Below, piece by piece: positions 13,707-25,477 of a DNA stretch of 64,000 nucleotides. Position 1 is the first letter of the stretch. Each line of letters opens with the position of its first letter. A model generated the notes under the pieces. The model had not been told where the DNA came from and searched no databases. It worked only from the letters and a program-made list of their open reading frames with translations. This DNA is from Adiantum capillus-veneris (Eukaryota > Streptophyta > Polypodiopsida > Polypodiales > Pteridaceae). Location of the stretch: contig CM043948.1 of NCBI GenBank assembly GCA_014529385.2, positions 25,664,451-25,728,450 of the forward strand, written 5' to 3'. The position numbers and the translations under genes are program-made.

Positions 13707-14210
13707 TGAAAACCTTAGGTAGGTGACCGAGACTAGTCCTTGAGGAGACGGATTCTTTGGCTTGCCAAGAGTCTCATTTTACATTTAGATAAGATCAGAG
13801 GGTGGAGGACTCTCTAGGTCTTAGAGGGAGTCTAGGGAGCGTGTGTCTAGCCTAGATCCTTCGACTTAGGTAGACTTAGGTGTATTAGTTGAGTTGTGGT
13901 ATAGAGAGTAGGAGTTGGAGTGGTAGAAGCGGTGAGAGGAGAGATTGAGAGTCCGGAGAGGCCAGGAAGCAACCAAAACACCATTATCACCATTTCACAT
14001 GAGGAGTAGGAGTACAGTAAGTAGGACATCATGATTCAGGATCTAGAGCACTTCATGCATGTATACTTGCTTGTTAGATTCATCACAAGGTTGTAAAAGA
14101 CGCAAAAGTGTGTTTGAAAGCTAAAGTGAAGTCCAAAAGTTGTGAGTGTTTCTGATAGAGCTGCGGAGCATTAGGAGCATTTCTGAAAAAAAATTTAATT
14201 TTAAGCCAGG

Positions 14211-14234
14211 AGACATCCTACGCGTAGGATCTCT
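14211..14234. repeat. palindrome copy 1 (element A leader)
   Basis: AGACATCCTACGCGTAGGAT followed by CTCT. One base of the right arm departs from perfect symmetry. Confidence 0.9.
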
Positions 14235-14653
14235 ACAGGCTAATCTGGTGGGATTTTTGGAATTTTGAATTGACCAGTGTGTTGAGAAGGTAGGTTTTAC
14301 CCTATTTTCACTTGGAAAGTGGAAATTTGACCATATCTTGACACGATAAGGCTAGATAGACAGAAATTGTCAGACATCCTACCCAAATTGTGCCAAGGCA
14401 TTATTTTAAGACCAAAACCATAGGATGGCTGCATGAGCATGATGTGCATGATATATTGAGTGACTGAGAGAGGTTTCATCTCATTTGGGTGAAAAAATTG
14501 GGTTCTAAGCAGACTTTAGCACTTTTGACTGAAAAAGGCTAGAACAGCTAAAATTGGGGACTTTTGAAATCCAGACCAAAATCTAAGCATACCTCTGGGT
14601 TTCTTACATCAAGGGAAAGCTATGGGTCAAGTCTGGGGTCAAACAGACCAAAA

Positions 14654-14677
14654 AGACATCCTACGCGTAGGATGTCA
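14654..14677. repeat. palindrome copy 2 (element A leader)
   Basis: AGACATCCTACGCGTAGGAT followed by GTCA. It is symmetric except for the outermost base pair. Confidence 0.9.
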
Positions 14678-14778
14678 TCTATGTGATTTTGCACTCCAAA
14701 CTTAGTTTTGAGCATACCAAAGTGATCAGAACCTTGAGGAGAGTTTGTGCTTTGCATTTGAAGCCATTCAGAGCATAA

Positions 14779-14802
14779 AGACATGCTACGCGTAGAATGT
14801 CT
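14779..14802. repeat. palindrome copy 3 (element A leader)
   Basis: AGACATGCTACGCGTAGAAT followed by GTCT. One internal position on each arm is mismatched, and the CTACGCGTAG core is intact. Confidence 0.9.
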
Positions 14803-15057
14803 AAAGCAAGAAATTGAAGCCAGATACTGACTGTGGGCATAGCAGGGTGTTGTATATATAGCCTGAGGTAAGCCTCCTAGTCAATTTTGGTCCAAATTGG
14901 AGTTGATAAGACTGATCAGACCAACAACAGGCTGTCGGAACAGATTTTTGATCCATTGACCAGCTTATAGGTGTCCAAATCAAAAAGTAAAAACTACTAT
15001 GGACTCAGAACATCAAGGGGAATTCATAGTGCAAAAATCTAGGCAAAACAAAACAGG

Positions 15058-15081
15058 AGACATTCTACGCGTAGGATGTCT
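15058..15081. repeat. palindrome copy 4 (element A leader)
   Basis: AGACATTCTACGCGTAGGAT followed by GTCT. One C-to-T change in the left arm, which still allows G-T pairing if folded as RNA. Confidence 0.9.
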
Positions 15082-15501
15082 ACTGGGGCTTAGAGAAGTG
15101 AAAAACTGACTGAGGTTATACAGTGATGTTCCATTTGACTTAAGAGTTTCAGAACTTCTTTCAGAAGTGAATTTGGACCTTGTTTGACCTTCTGATGAAG
15201 CAAAGACTGAATTCAGACTTTTCACATAAAGTGACCAACATCTGAGGGAAGTACATTTCCAAATTAGCAGACCTAATCCAGAACATCAATAATGTATAAA
15301 ATACAGTAGTGGTTGAGGTCAAATCTCCAGTTATACCAATCATTACTAAAATCACCTCTAGCGGTTAGATGCTTTGATTCGATTGCCGAAATTAAATGCT
15401 TGTGTACAGGTATATTCAGCAGCAAAGCAAGAAGTTGTGCGGAGACTGATCTTTTGCCAGGAGAGTGGTTGGATTTGTGTTAAGTTTCATTGCTAAGTTT
15501 G

Positions 15502-15822
15502 ATGAATTTAAGATCAGGAAGATACATTTTTAGAGACCAAAAGGTGGCAGGTGACCAAGGTAGCTTAGTGTCCACTGAGGAGAGTGTAACTCAAGCAAGG
15601 CTAGATCCACTAGCACCGATTATTGAGGAGGATAGTGATACTGACACTTCATCAGACAAATCCTTCTTCATGATGGGTAGTCAACAGCCAGGAGGTTTCA
15701 CCTATGACGGACCAATGCCAGGAGGGAGCACCTCCCTAAATCCCTTGAATGATTCCAAGTTCAATGTGATCTTCTTAGAAGGAACAAACTCGAGGGGAGC
15801 CCTAGTTTATTCTGACTATTGA
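15502..15822 (+). pseudogene. Element A gag N-terminal segment
   Basis: The ATG at 15502 opens MNLRSGRYIFRDQ, resembling the basic 'RSG' start common in Athila/Tat Gag proteins. An acidic, Gly/Pro-rich stretch follows (IIEEDSDTDTSSDKSFFM). The frame stops at 15820-15822. Gag-like reading continues in pieces to 16698, where the recognisable capsid-like domain begins. Confidence 0.6.
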
Positions 15823-16697
15823 GGACGCAAGTGTATTTGTATTGAAGAAAGGCCGGCTCAGAGACTGGACATAATTTGAGTCTATGATGATGGAGATAGA
15901 TTCCGAGACAAAAAGGGGAACCACGATCTGATAATTAGTAACCCTGAGGATTACAACAAATATGGAGACAACATAGAAAAAGGAAAAATGGTTTCAGAAA
16001 CTCAAGAACCGCCTCCAAACATTGATCGACCTGGAGCAATTTTTATGTATGATAAGAAAACAACCAGGGTTTCAACTTATAATGAGAATGTGGGAATTTA
16101 CAAGCATGAGAGCGAGGGAATAGTCTCTTAATTTTGTTGCAAAGAACCATACCCAATCGAGTTAAGACAAGACAAGTTTCTTTACTTATTCTCTTATGAA
16201 ATTGCTATGGGGAAGGATATCGTTTTTGTTGATAGGTACGAGTGAGAATACCAATGTATTCTCCCAGAGGAGGTAGAAAAGGCAACTGTTCCAGGAGCAT
16301 CAACATATGCCCCGGATAAAGTGCCAAGAGCCACCTACACCCCTAGCAAGTCGACAAATCCCTTTTCAAAAGAGTATGACGCGACCTCACATTCTACCCG
16401 ACCATAGACATCCGACCGCAGACATTCAACAACCAAAACCAACCAGCAACTTAGCCATCATTGCAAGCATGGCTTCGACAGAGTGTAACATTAGAGCAAG
16501 ACCAAAACCGAGATGGTTATCAAGCCGCACGAGGGCTAAGGGATTTACAAGAACCACCACTCTATTCACGGTATCAAGGAGAGAGTAAGCCAAAAACTCA
16601 GGGGTCAACAGAGCCTGGAAGACCGCCCATAGAACAAGTTTGAAGAGATGAACCATCTCTTGCAAGAACTATTAGAAATTATGGCTTAGGAGCACCA

Positions 16698-18233
16698 TTG
16701 GGAGAGGAACGAGCCTACTACAGAAGATCAGAGGAGGTATATCGATTAGGACGTGGAGATCCAATGATGAAATTTGTAGACCATCATAGAATTAGACCTT
16801 CTCAAGTGCAAAAATGGGTAAACAAGAAATACACGGAAAACAGGGATCCGAGAGATCATGTAGTAGCCTTTGTGCGTGTAATTAGAGCTGAAGAGGTGTT
16901 AGACTTCCCTACCCAATTTGCAGGGTTTGGACTAACCCTAGAGGATGACGCTGCTACTTGGTTTGACTCTGTGGAGCGTAGAGACTTTGAGTCTATGGAA
17001 GAGGTGTTTGATGAGTTTATCGAGGAATTCTCACAAAGGGGGATAGCTCATAATACAGTCTCACAAATCCATAAATTCAAACAGAAAGATGGGGAATATG
17101 TGCGAAAGGCAGCACTACGATTAAAAAGATATATTAAGTTCTGTCCAGTGGAAGAACTACCAACTCAGTCCAGACTTATGCTTATATTTATCCAAGGACT
17201 AAGGAATGCAGATCTCCAGAAGGACTTACATATGAAGAGGAGCACGACATTAAATGAGTTAACTAAGGAAGCTCTTTACCTTGTAGACAATTGTGCGGTC
17301 TACAAAGAGGGTGAGTTCAAGGATCTTGATGACGATTCATCCTCACAACAAAGTAAAAGCAAGTCTTCTAAGTCAGCACCGAAAGGAGAAGTAGCTATAA
17401 ACCAAGAGCAGCTTGTAGAGGAAGTGCTAAAAAAGATTAACTTGTACGCCAAACCCCAAGCTAAATAGCCCAAGTGGTGTGCTATTGAACAAAAATGGAC
17501 GAACCATGGGATGGAGGAATGTTATTATAACAAGGGATATGTGAGAGAGAGACCTTATGCTCCCCAAGCTCAGGTAGCATCTCCTCAAGTTCCACCGATG
17601 CCTAGGTATCAAGCAAGCAACCTACCAGGACCTGTAGGTGTAGAAAGACCACAACCAGTGTTGGGGCAACAACCACCCCTACCTGGATTACGACCACTTG
17701 GCATAAGATACACACCAACCGTAACCGAATCAGAAGAGAAGGCTTTGGTGCCTATGCATGCATATTATGAAGATCCCAATGGATATGCTACAAATCCTGC
17801 CTATTATCCACTGGAAGAACCCTCAACACCAGAACCATGGAGCATGATAGGAAATACAGGACCACCAACAGTTGCGCAGGTAGCAGGAGAAGGAAGATAT
17901 AGCTTGGATGAACAAACATTGTTGTTCATAGCCAACGGAGGCATGGGCGGACAGAGACATGCATACCAACAAAGAGGAGCTCAAGGAGCACCTCAACAGC
18001 CTAAAGGACCCTGCAACAAGTGTGGCGGAGACCATTGGCTAAGAGACTGTCCTCATGATGAAATCATCAGAGTCAACGCATATTGCACCGAGGGTGGAGT
18101 TACCCATCTGATTCCTGATTGCCCTAAGAACCTGAGAAAAGTAGCAAAAACTACCTTGAACATGCTGGAAGCAGTGCCTTCCAGTGGTGGGTCAAAAAAC
18201 GAAACAATCATACCTATTCAGGCAGTGACATGA
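16698..18233 (+). pseudogene. Element A Gag (retrotrans_gag domain and zinc knuckle)
   Basis: Gag packages the element RNA in virus-like particles. The first part (16698-17468) carries a retrotrans_gag-type domain: FAGFGLTLEDDAATWFDSV, then EEVFDEFIEEFSQRG and IFIQGLRNADLQKDL. After an in-frame TAG (17466-17468) the same frame continues with a Pro-rich stretch and the zinc knuckle CNKCGGDHWLRDC (about 18013-18051), spaced C-X2-C-X3-H-X4-C. It ends at a TGA (18231-18233), after which the same frame stays open as a Lys/Glu-rich segment to 18614. The domain order is normal for a plant Ty3-gypsy element. The internal stops suggest decay, though stop-codon readthrough cannot be excluded from sequence. 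Confidence 0.85.
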
Positions 18234-18248
18234 GCCCAAGCTCAAAGA

Positions 18249-18614
18249 ATGAAAAACGAACCCATAATTGAAGAGCCAAAAACCAATGCCCTAAGTTCAG
18301 AAACAAAAAATCCGAGAAGCACTTGGAAAGCTAGAAAGGTGCGTATGAAAGCCAGGAAAGAACGAGGGCAAACGGCTCTATTCGAGGAGTTAAAACATGC
18401 AAAGGATAGATTAGAGCGGTTAGAGAATCTAGCTAGCCTAAGCTCACACACTGCGGCAACCATAGCACCCAAGGAAATAGCAGAACCCAAAAGTATAGGA
18501 TCAGGAGGATCAGTACTGGCAGACAAGGTAAATGAGCAGTTAGATGCAATTTTAAAATCTTACGAAGCCAGACTCAAAAAGAACCAAACCCAAGAGCAAA
18601 GATGGATGACTTAA
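18249..18614 (+). pseudogene. Element A Gag-Pol linker segment
   Basis: A charged 121-codon segment (TWKARKVRMKARKERGQTAL then ELKHAKDRLERLENLAS, probably coiled coil) continues the Gag frame after the TGA at 18231. No enzyme motif is visible. Confidence 0.5.
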
Positions 18615-18820
18615 CCATATGCTGAAATAGAAAAACAGAGGTTGGAAATGTGTAGAAAGATGATTGAAACAATTCAATCTTTGATAGAAAACCCGCTTGG
18701 TAAACCTGCAAATTGGCATGAAGTACCAGCTTCAACCCCTATCAAACCAGATTTAGAGGAACAAGTAGAAATGAAGGAAAGACTCATGAATGCCTATGAG
18801 TCTAGGGAGAGCCTATCATA

Positions 18821-20644
18821 GTGCCAAATACAACAGATGAGGCAAGGGACGGGTTCCAGCCTAAAACATTGGTAGAAATGGGTAAGGATTGTAACGGTCT
18901 AGATGATCTGTGGAAGCAAATCCGTGAGGCCAACGAAGCTAACAGGGTGAGTTACCACATGAACAACACGAGAAAAGAGAAAAATGAGATCTTACCTCCC
19001 ATTGAAGAATTTGAGGCAAGATCACAAATGAACTTTGATATACATTCACAAGGGGGAGACCAGGGATCAATTAGTTCGGGGAACAGCCAACCAGACTCGC
19101 TGAAAACTCTACCCTCTTACCTAGGAGAGTATGAAGTCAAGTCTGAGGTGAGAGGGGGAGACCAGGGATCAATTAGTTCGGGGAACAGCCAACCAGACTC
19201 GCTGAAAACTCTACCCTCTTACCTAGGAGAGTATGAAGTCAAGTCTGAGGTGAGAGCAATCCAATCTCAAAGACTTTCTTCTAACAGAGTGATGGATTCA
19301 CAAGGGTTGATTGAGTTATTGTCCACCCCGGTGGCATGCAAAATCACATTAGCCGAACTCCTAAGGTTACGACCAAACATGTGGACCATAGTAGGCAAAT
19401 TCCTAGAAAAATTTGGAGTGAAAGATCCCACCTCAAAGCTTCAAGAAGGGATCAAAGAATTGGACAGGCCTCAACTAAACACTAGGCCAGTACCTTTAAA
19501 CAACGTTGGAGAGTATTGCGAGGGAGAAGATGGAAACACCACGCTACCAGTAGAATTCCAAGGAGTAGTTTCCAAAGCTATTATTGACAGTGGAGCAGGA
19601 GCTATCACCACCAAGGAAATCTGGAAAAAATGGGGAAAACCAGTTTTGAGAGCTACCAGAATGAAATTGCAATTGGCAGATAGGTTCATGGAGAAGCCTC
19701 TAGGACTCTTAGAAAAAGTGATTGTCACCTCATGCGGAATCGAGTATGAGCATACATTTGCTATAGTCGATTTTGACAAAAGGAACAATTACGAGATCAT
19801 CTTGGGAAGACCATTCATGAGACAATTAAAGATGGTCCAGGATTGGGGTTACGACCACATATACCTCAGACATGGCGAGACTACAACCAAAATACACCTA
19901 AAAGACCATAGTTACAAAGATGTTAACCAGACACTAGTAGAAGAGTTTGATTCAGCTACATTGGTAGGATCGGAACTCCCAGCATGGTTAGGGAAACAAA
20001 AAGAGCTATGGATGTGCGGAGCTTCACATTGTGGGAGCTTAAAAAGAGAGGAATGCATCTTAGAAAGAGCTATTGAGGACAAGAATTATATTCCGGAACC
20101 TTTTCCTGAAAATGCCTTGGAACCTCTGGAATGGGAACACATACTAGCAACATTGGATGTCTGTACCATTACAGATAGTCCAACAACAAAATTTTGTGAT
20201 AAAGATGGCTATGATGTGCTACCCTATTACATGGTAAGAATTATACCAGGAGAAGATGAGTTTGTAGAACCACTAGAAGAAGAAGAGTTTTATTACTCCT
20301 CTGAGCATCTGGAGGTAAATAACGATGTAGATAATGAATGTTCAGACAGCTCAAGTGAGCGTGGGGAGAAAATAGAGAATATCAAGTTTTATGATTTTGC
20401 CAATCAGCACCCTAGACGCCAGGAACGCTATAGAAAAAAACGAGCAAAAAACAAAATGAGAGAGAACCTGATGCTCAGGATAAAAGATAAAACTCACTAT
20501 CTAATGATTGTAAAAGCAGAGGATTGTGTAAAAGATCAAATATCAGTAAGATTCTCAAAAGTTCGAAGGGAAGGAACGCGAGAGGAAATAAGACAAGTAT
20601 GGAAAGCTAAAACAGAACCAAAATCACAAAAATCTCAAAAATAA
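18821..20644 (+). pseudogene. Element A protease-containing polyprotein segment
   Basis: A 607-codon open frame carries a retropepsin: KAIIDSGAGAITTKEIW around 19573-19623 holds the catalytic D-S-G, and YEIILGRPFM (about 19788-19818) is the conserved C-terminal 'ILGRP' part. The N-terminal part has a perfect 34-residue tandem duplication. The C-terminal part is acidic and then basic (ERYRKKRAKNKMRENLM), and leads to the reverse transcriptase about 140 bp later in another frame. It is the longest intact frame of element A. The substrate would be the element's own polyprotein. Confidence 0.85.
19051..19254 (+). repeat. perfect 102-bp in-frame tandem duplication
   Basis: Two identical 102-bp units, the second starting at 19153. 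Each encodes 34 residues beginning GGDQGSISSGNSQPDSL. The multiple-of-three period preserves the frame, and the identity implies a recent event (or an assembly duplication). Confidence 0.95.
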
Positions 20645-20782
20645 AAAAAAGAAACAACAAAAGACCCAGAGTGGACCAAACTAGAGTGTAAACAGAAATA
20701 CCAAGAACTAAAACGGTCTTTCCAAGAGGTATGGACTACTGAGGGAGAAAGTGATGGTAAGGGGGAGTCAGAAAAAGGAAAC

Positions 20783-21036
20783 ATGAATGTACCATCACAC
20801 TATCGAAAATTCACTATTCAGAACAGAAAAATCATAATGACACCACCAGTCAGGGAAAGAACCAACCAGGAATCTTACGATGGGTCGGAAAATGCAAAAA
20901 GGATAGACCTCACTGAACCAGGTGAGAAGCCTCAACCGGTCTATATCGCAACTGATTTAGAGCCTAAAGAAGAAGAACTCCTAACACAACTTCTCAAGAA
21001 GTATAAAGATGTGTTTGCATGGTCCTACAAAGACAT
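20783..21036 (+). pseudogene. Element A reverse transcriptase, N-terminal part
   Basis: Ends with DLEPKEEELLTQLLKKYKD and VFAWSYKDI, the conserved region just upstream of the palm in Tat/Athila reverse transcriptases. The reading is cut at 21036 by insertion of element B. Coding resumes in phase at 32133 after B and its target duplication. Confidence 0.9.
21033..21036. repeat. Element B target-site duplication, left copy
   Basis: ACAT immediately before the B 5' LTR, repeated at 32129-32132 after the 3' LTR. Four bases match. A fifth would differ (G versus C on opposite sides). Confidence 0.8.
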
Positions 21037-22746
21037 TGATAGCCGTTTTTCGTCTCTCTGTAATTGCCATAGTGAGTTATCTCACCCTATCAAATCACTC
21101 AAACACTGTGGTTACCCTCACCCTTTCACTGTATATAGGTGCGTGTGAGTTAGGTGACTTTTCCCATATCTCCTTACTGAAATAAAAAACCCTCAATTAG
21201 CTAGTCATTGGGCTAGTTGAGCCAAAAAAAATAAAAAATATAAAAAATATAAGTATACTATGGCCCATGCGTATGTAAATATTTCTTTGTATATAGGGCC
21301 TAAATAAAAGATTTTTTCATAATTATTTTGGTATTTATTTAAATATTTCTACCTAGGTGTGTGTTATTTATGCTCTGTACATTGCCTCACCATTACCACA
21401 ATTTTTCTTACCATTTTTCATACTCTTTATTCCATATAGAAATATTTTCATGTAAGCTTCTCTTATATTTGGTGTAACTCCACCCCAACAAAAATCCAAA
21501 AAAACTACTTTTATTTATGTGTATACTTTTACACTATTGTGATTTTTCCCTTTCTATATCTATTTTTTTTTTCTAAAAAATTAGAACACCAAAAATATTT
21601 ATCTTTTTATGGTAGCCTCATAATGAGAGAGATTTCTTTTGACCCCTTTATATTTTTTCCACTTATATTATTTATATTTGACATATACATATATTTTAGA
21701 CCCCTCAATATTTGATTTTCTTAGTTGTACTATTCACTTATATCATGATCTCAACAATATCTTCAATTATAGACCTACCAAATAAGGTCAAGGGTAGGTG
21801 GCATGCATACATGCACTATGGAGGGCTCACTCTTGGAGGTATTCAAAAGAATCATCCAAAGAAGGACCCCACAAGGACCTTGTGCAGTGAAAAAAACGGG
21901 TCGGTTTTGCTGAATTTTTAAAGTTCACTTGCTCTCCGAATTTGAAAAGGTGATACAAACAAAAGTTGTAGCTTGTGGGCTGAACTTGCCTCAATTTTTT
22001 TCATATTTTTTTGAGATACGAGCTGTGAGCTATGATTTTATTAGTGGACCCCAGTTTTCCCATGCTATGCAGCCACACTCTCTCTTCCACTTTATCATTT
22101 TCCTCTTTCACACACACTTCTCCACTCATCATCCCCACCTCTCTCACCACTCCTCTCTGCACCCTACTCACCTTCTCCTCAACCTTGAAGAATAAGAGAA
22201 ACCATGGTGAACTCATACCTCCCACACACAATTCCATTCCAAAATTGACCACCTAATCTCATTTTTCCTCCTCCAAATTACCCATATCTATCAAAAAACC
22301 ACAAAATTCAGCCTCTTCTCTTAAAAGACAGCATCATGGTGGTTGATTACTCAGCTTCAATTACCTTGTCTCTCAAGGAAGGTCAAGAGTGGGGAAAAAA
22401 TGTACCGTCAAAGCTAGTGGACCGTCAACAAGCGTCAAAATTGGCCCTACTCAAGACACTTGGAGCATCAACCTTGTAAGAAATTCACCTTTTCTTACCT
22501 CTTAAGAGTTTTTCTTCCTTATTTGTATCCTACATGGATACTCCCATTGTAAATATCCAATTCCATTTGTAAATTAATACTAACTCTACTAACACTAACC
22601 CACTATGAAAAGTCCTATCACCTCCATTTCTCTCCTCTCTCTTTCCCCACCAACTTCTTGATAATTCCAAGCAAAAGAAATTAGGTAAATTGCTGAAAAT
22701 CTAACCCAACCATGGTTAGAGGAGTAACCCTAGCCTTCAAAATTGC

Positions 22747-22754
22747 TATAAAAG
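22747..22754 (+). promoter_or_regulatory. TATA box in element B 5' LTR
   Basis: TATAAAAG, conserved at 31270-31277 in the 3' LTR, is the best candidate core promoter. It is followed by GGAGGGTGTAGCTAGC. If used, transcription would start about 30 bp downstream. Confidence 0.6.
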
Positions 22755-23414
22755 GAGGGTGTAGCTAGCACAAAAGGGGGGAGCCATAAGCAAGAGCACC
22801 ATGCTATAGCTTGAGAAGACAAGCTCAACCTCTCTAGAAGGAGCTCTTGAGTGGAAGCTCATTGTCTTATGCATGTGCATGTGTTGTAATAGGGGATTAG
22901 CAAGGGATCTCTATGCCATTGTAAGAGAGAGAGTGATCATTCAATTGAGAGTAGGAAATCTATCATTTCTCCTACTAGTGTAAGCCCAACATTTGTTGAA
23001 TCAAGGAGGGTGGATTTGGACTAAGCTTGGATACTTTGTCTCCCTTCCAACGTGAAGTAATGGACAACAATGATGCGTAAGTGTCTTGGTGTTTTTTGTT
23101 AAGTTCTTGATAGCTTGTCTCTGGTGTTGTCATCAATCTAGCCATAAATCCCACATACTGTAAGAGGGCGACAGGGTGGAGAGGACTCCCCTGGCCTTAA
23201 GACAGTGATTGGGGTGGCTTTTCTTGTGATGTGTTGTGGTGAAATTTATGCAAGCTATGTTGAACAAATACTAGTCTCACTTTGATTTGTCATGACAGAT
23301 TTGTAAGAAGGTATTAATGCAACAAGCACCTCCTCCCCCTTTCTCTCTCTTTCTTAAATATATAGTTGTGTTTGCTTGATTATTGCCGATACGTTTCAAA
23401 GCAGCCCGAGCACT

Positions 23415-23536
<122 letters not shown>

Positions 23537-23655
23537 TTTTAGTGTGTGAGAGTGTTCCATTGGTGTTAGGGTTAGTGCCCCATTGAGTAGCACGGGAGCC
23601 TTGAAGGGTGTCTAGAGGTTGCTCTTCTTGTTGCCTGCCCCGGACCGCTTCAAAT

Positions 23656-23672
23656 TGGTGCCCCCACTAAGG
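23656..23672 (+). other. Element B primer binding site (candidate)
   Basis: TGGTGCCCCCACTAAGG lies three bases after the LTR end. The TGG start fits complementarity to a tRNA CCA end. The exact tRNA cannot be named from memory. Confidence 0.6.
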
Positions 23673-23728
23673 ACAGGCTTGTGTATGTTTTGTGAAGGCT
23701 CAACCTTTAGCATAATCAAGTAGCTTGC

Positions 23729-23941
23729 ATGAATCACGAGAATTTGTATGATCCCTTCATTCCCATTGCAAGGCAAAAGGTACACATAATTGTTAGTACT
23801 AAGTTGCAATTTCAGCGAGTAATTCGTAGAATTTTAGGTCCTCTTAGGTTGGTAGAGATAAACGCATCAGTAAATCCTTTTATTTTGCCTCTCATTAGGT
23901 ACGACCTTAGTTTGGACGTCTATATTTTTGTTTTGTTTTAA
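23729..23941 (+). CDS. small leader ORF 1 of element B (unknown)
   Basis: 70 codons from an ATG between the primer binding site and gag. The C-terminal two thirds (KLQFQRVIRRILGPLRLVEI, then NPFILPLIRYDLSLDVYIF) resembles the next ORF at the protein level although the nucleotide sequences have diverged. It is hydrophobic at the C-terminus. No known domain. Whether it is translated is unknown, since upstream ORFs could instead regulate gag translation. Confidence 0.4.
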   Translation: MNHENLYDPFIPIARQKVHIIVSTKLQFQRVIRRILGPLRLVEINASVNPFILPLIRYDLSLDVYIFVLF

Positions 23942-23962
23942 GAATTAGGTCATGCGTAGACC

Positions 23963-24181
23963 ATGGATAATGGCCCAGGATTACAGGTTTTTCCCTTTCA
24001 TTTCACTCCACACATTAGAGTAAACATTGCAATTAGTAGAAAAATCCATTTTCAACAACGTATGGTATTCATGTTTGGTCCCCAAAGAGTAGGAGAAATT
24101 CTCGCGTCACCAAACCCTATCATTCTACCTCTTATTGATTATCATAGGTCATTTGATGTGAATATTTTTATTTTGTTGTAG
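23963..24181 (+). CDS. small leader ORF 2 of element B (unknown)
   Basis: 72 codons from an ATG, ending just before gag. It is a diverged tandem duplicate of the preceding ORF: KIHFQQRMVFMFGPQRVGEI aligns with KLQFQRVIRRILGPLRLVEI, and NPIILPLIDYHRSFDVNIF with NPFILPLIRYDLSLDVYIF. Conservation of the protein pattern suggests past selection on coding. The function is unknown. Confidence 0.4.
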   Translation: MDNGPGLQVFPFHFTPHIRVNIAISRKIHFQQRMVFMFGPQRVGEILASPNPIILPLIDYHRSFDVNIFILL

Positions 24182-24265
24182 AATAGATTGCAATTTAGAA
24201 AATATTATTGTGTAAATCTTTTAAAGAAAGAAAAAACAAAAACGCGTCACTTTGAAATCAATTCA

Positions 24266-25477
24266 ATGGAGAGTCAACGCCAAATGTCTGGATATCCTCT
24301 TTTCTTTGGAGAGCCTGGAGAGGATGCAGAATTATTTCTAGCGAATTTCAAGATGTCTTGCCGTATCAAGAGGATAGTAATTGATCAAGAACGTGTAGAA
24401 ATGTTTGAGGTGGTCCTTAGGAAAGATACTAGCACTTGGTTTGACTCTTTGCCTGAGGAAGTTAAAGGGAATTACACAGAAGTTTTGAATCCTTTCAAGA
24501 AATACTTCTTTGATCCCCAAAACACTCAGAAATTATGTCAAGACATTGTTTCTCATAAGCAAAAAGACTTAGATGACTACTACTTGTACAAGCAAGAGTT
24601 TCTACGTCTTTGGGCTCTATGGATACGAAATGTTGCTAACCCTGGTGATGGTGCAGAATTTTTAAAGAAGGAGAGGTTCATAGCCGGACTCTTTCCTGAC
24701 CTTAAGGTAAAAGTTGAGGCGGGTACACCTGCTACCTTTGATGCAGCTGAAACTAGGGCTGCTGAGAAATATAGGAAACTCAAGTGCTTAAGGGGGGAGG
24801 TTCCAATAGAAGGTATTAGACCCAAAGGTAAGTCACAAGCATCAACATGTAAGGAGCTTCCTGAGGTAACGGCGGAAGTGATTGAGAAGTTAAATGAATC
24901 TTTAAGCAGCTTGTCAATTCACCTTGCACAAGCTGTAGGTCCAAAGGGACAAGCAAAGAAGTCTGAAGAGCGAGACCCACGACCTAGGAGAGTCTTGCAA
25001 TGTTGGAATTGCGGTGAGTCTGGACATGGGATGTATAATTGTCCTTGGCCCCGTGGGGAGCCAGGGAGACCTAACTTGAATTACCCAGTGATGAATGCAA
25101 ATGAAGGAACTAGTCAGCAACCACGGCTTCTACAAAGGCCAAATGGAGCAAGACCACCTCCACAAGGAGTGGAAGGAGTTCCACCTTTGCCAGACCCAAA
25201 TGTGCATGTGGTAGAGGTGACAAATTCAAGAGAGGTTGACATGGAAGCAAATGGCATTAAGCGTGGCCGAGGGAAAGGTAAGGAGAAAGAAGGAGTTACA
25301 TCACAAAGTGACCATGGACGAGAAAAGAAGGCAAAGGAGACCAAGGAAGCTAAGAGGACTCGACGTCGTATCAACCTCCAAGAGTTCCCTCTTGGACATG
25401 GTATGGCTCCGTACAACTTGTTGGAAGACATGAGAGGTAAGGGTGCCTCAATTTCTTGCATTATGTCCACAAGTTAG
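24266..25477 (+). CDS. Element B Gag
   Basis: An intact frame. I prefer the ATG at 24266 (MESQRQMSGYPLFFGEPGED), since the upstream reading to 24188 lacks an ATG. Residues about 10-150 form a retrotrans_gag-type capsid domain (VEMFEVVLRKDTSTWFDSL, DYYLYKQEFLRLW, RFIAGLFPDLK). The zinc knuckle CWNCGESGHGMYNC (about 25010-25051) has the standard C-X2-C-X4-H-X4-C spacing. The C-terminus is Lys/Arg-rich (KKAKETKEAKRTRRRINLQ). It overlaps pol, which lies in the +1 frame. It forms the particle and binds the element RNA. Confidence 0.9.
   Translation: MESQRQMSGYPLFFGEPGEDAELFLANFKMSCRIKRIVIDQERVEMFEVVLRKDTSTWFDSLPEEVKGNYTEVLNPFKKYFFDPQNTQKLCQDIVSHKQKDLDDYYLYKQEFLRLWALWIRNVANPGDGAEFLKKERFIAGLFPDLKVKVEAGTPATFDAAETRAAEKYRKLKCLRGEVPIEGIRPKGKSQASTCKELPEVTAEVIEKLNESLSSLSIHLAQAVGPKGQAKKSEERDPRPRRVLQCWNCGESGHGMYNCPWPRGEPGRPNLNYPVMNANEGTSQQPRLLQRPNGARPPPQGVEGVPPLPDPNVHVVEVTNSREVDMEANGIKRGRGKGKEKEGVTSQSDHGREKKAKETKEAKRTRRRINLQEFPLGHGMAPYNLLEDMRGKGASISCIMSTS

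Larger units (their letters stand above)
13707..15501 (+). other. Element A long untranslated leader with palindromes
   Basis: About 1.8 kb without a convincing gene lies between the primer binding site and gag. It carries four copies of a 24-bp palindrome (14211, 14654, 14779, 15058) and a half copy at about 14372 (AGACATCCTACCCAAATT). The spacings are 443, 125 and 279 bp. Structured leaders in retroelement RNA often act in packaging or translation, but here that is inference. Confidence 0.75.

Noticed and set aside
22032-22256. 74-codon ORF repeated at 30555-30779
   Set aside because: Duplicated because it lies in the element B LTRs. Low-complexity Ser/Thr/His composition.
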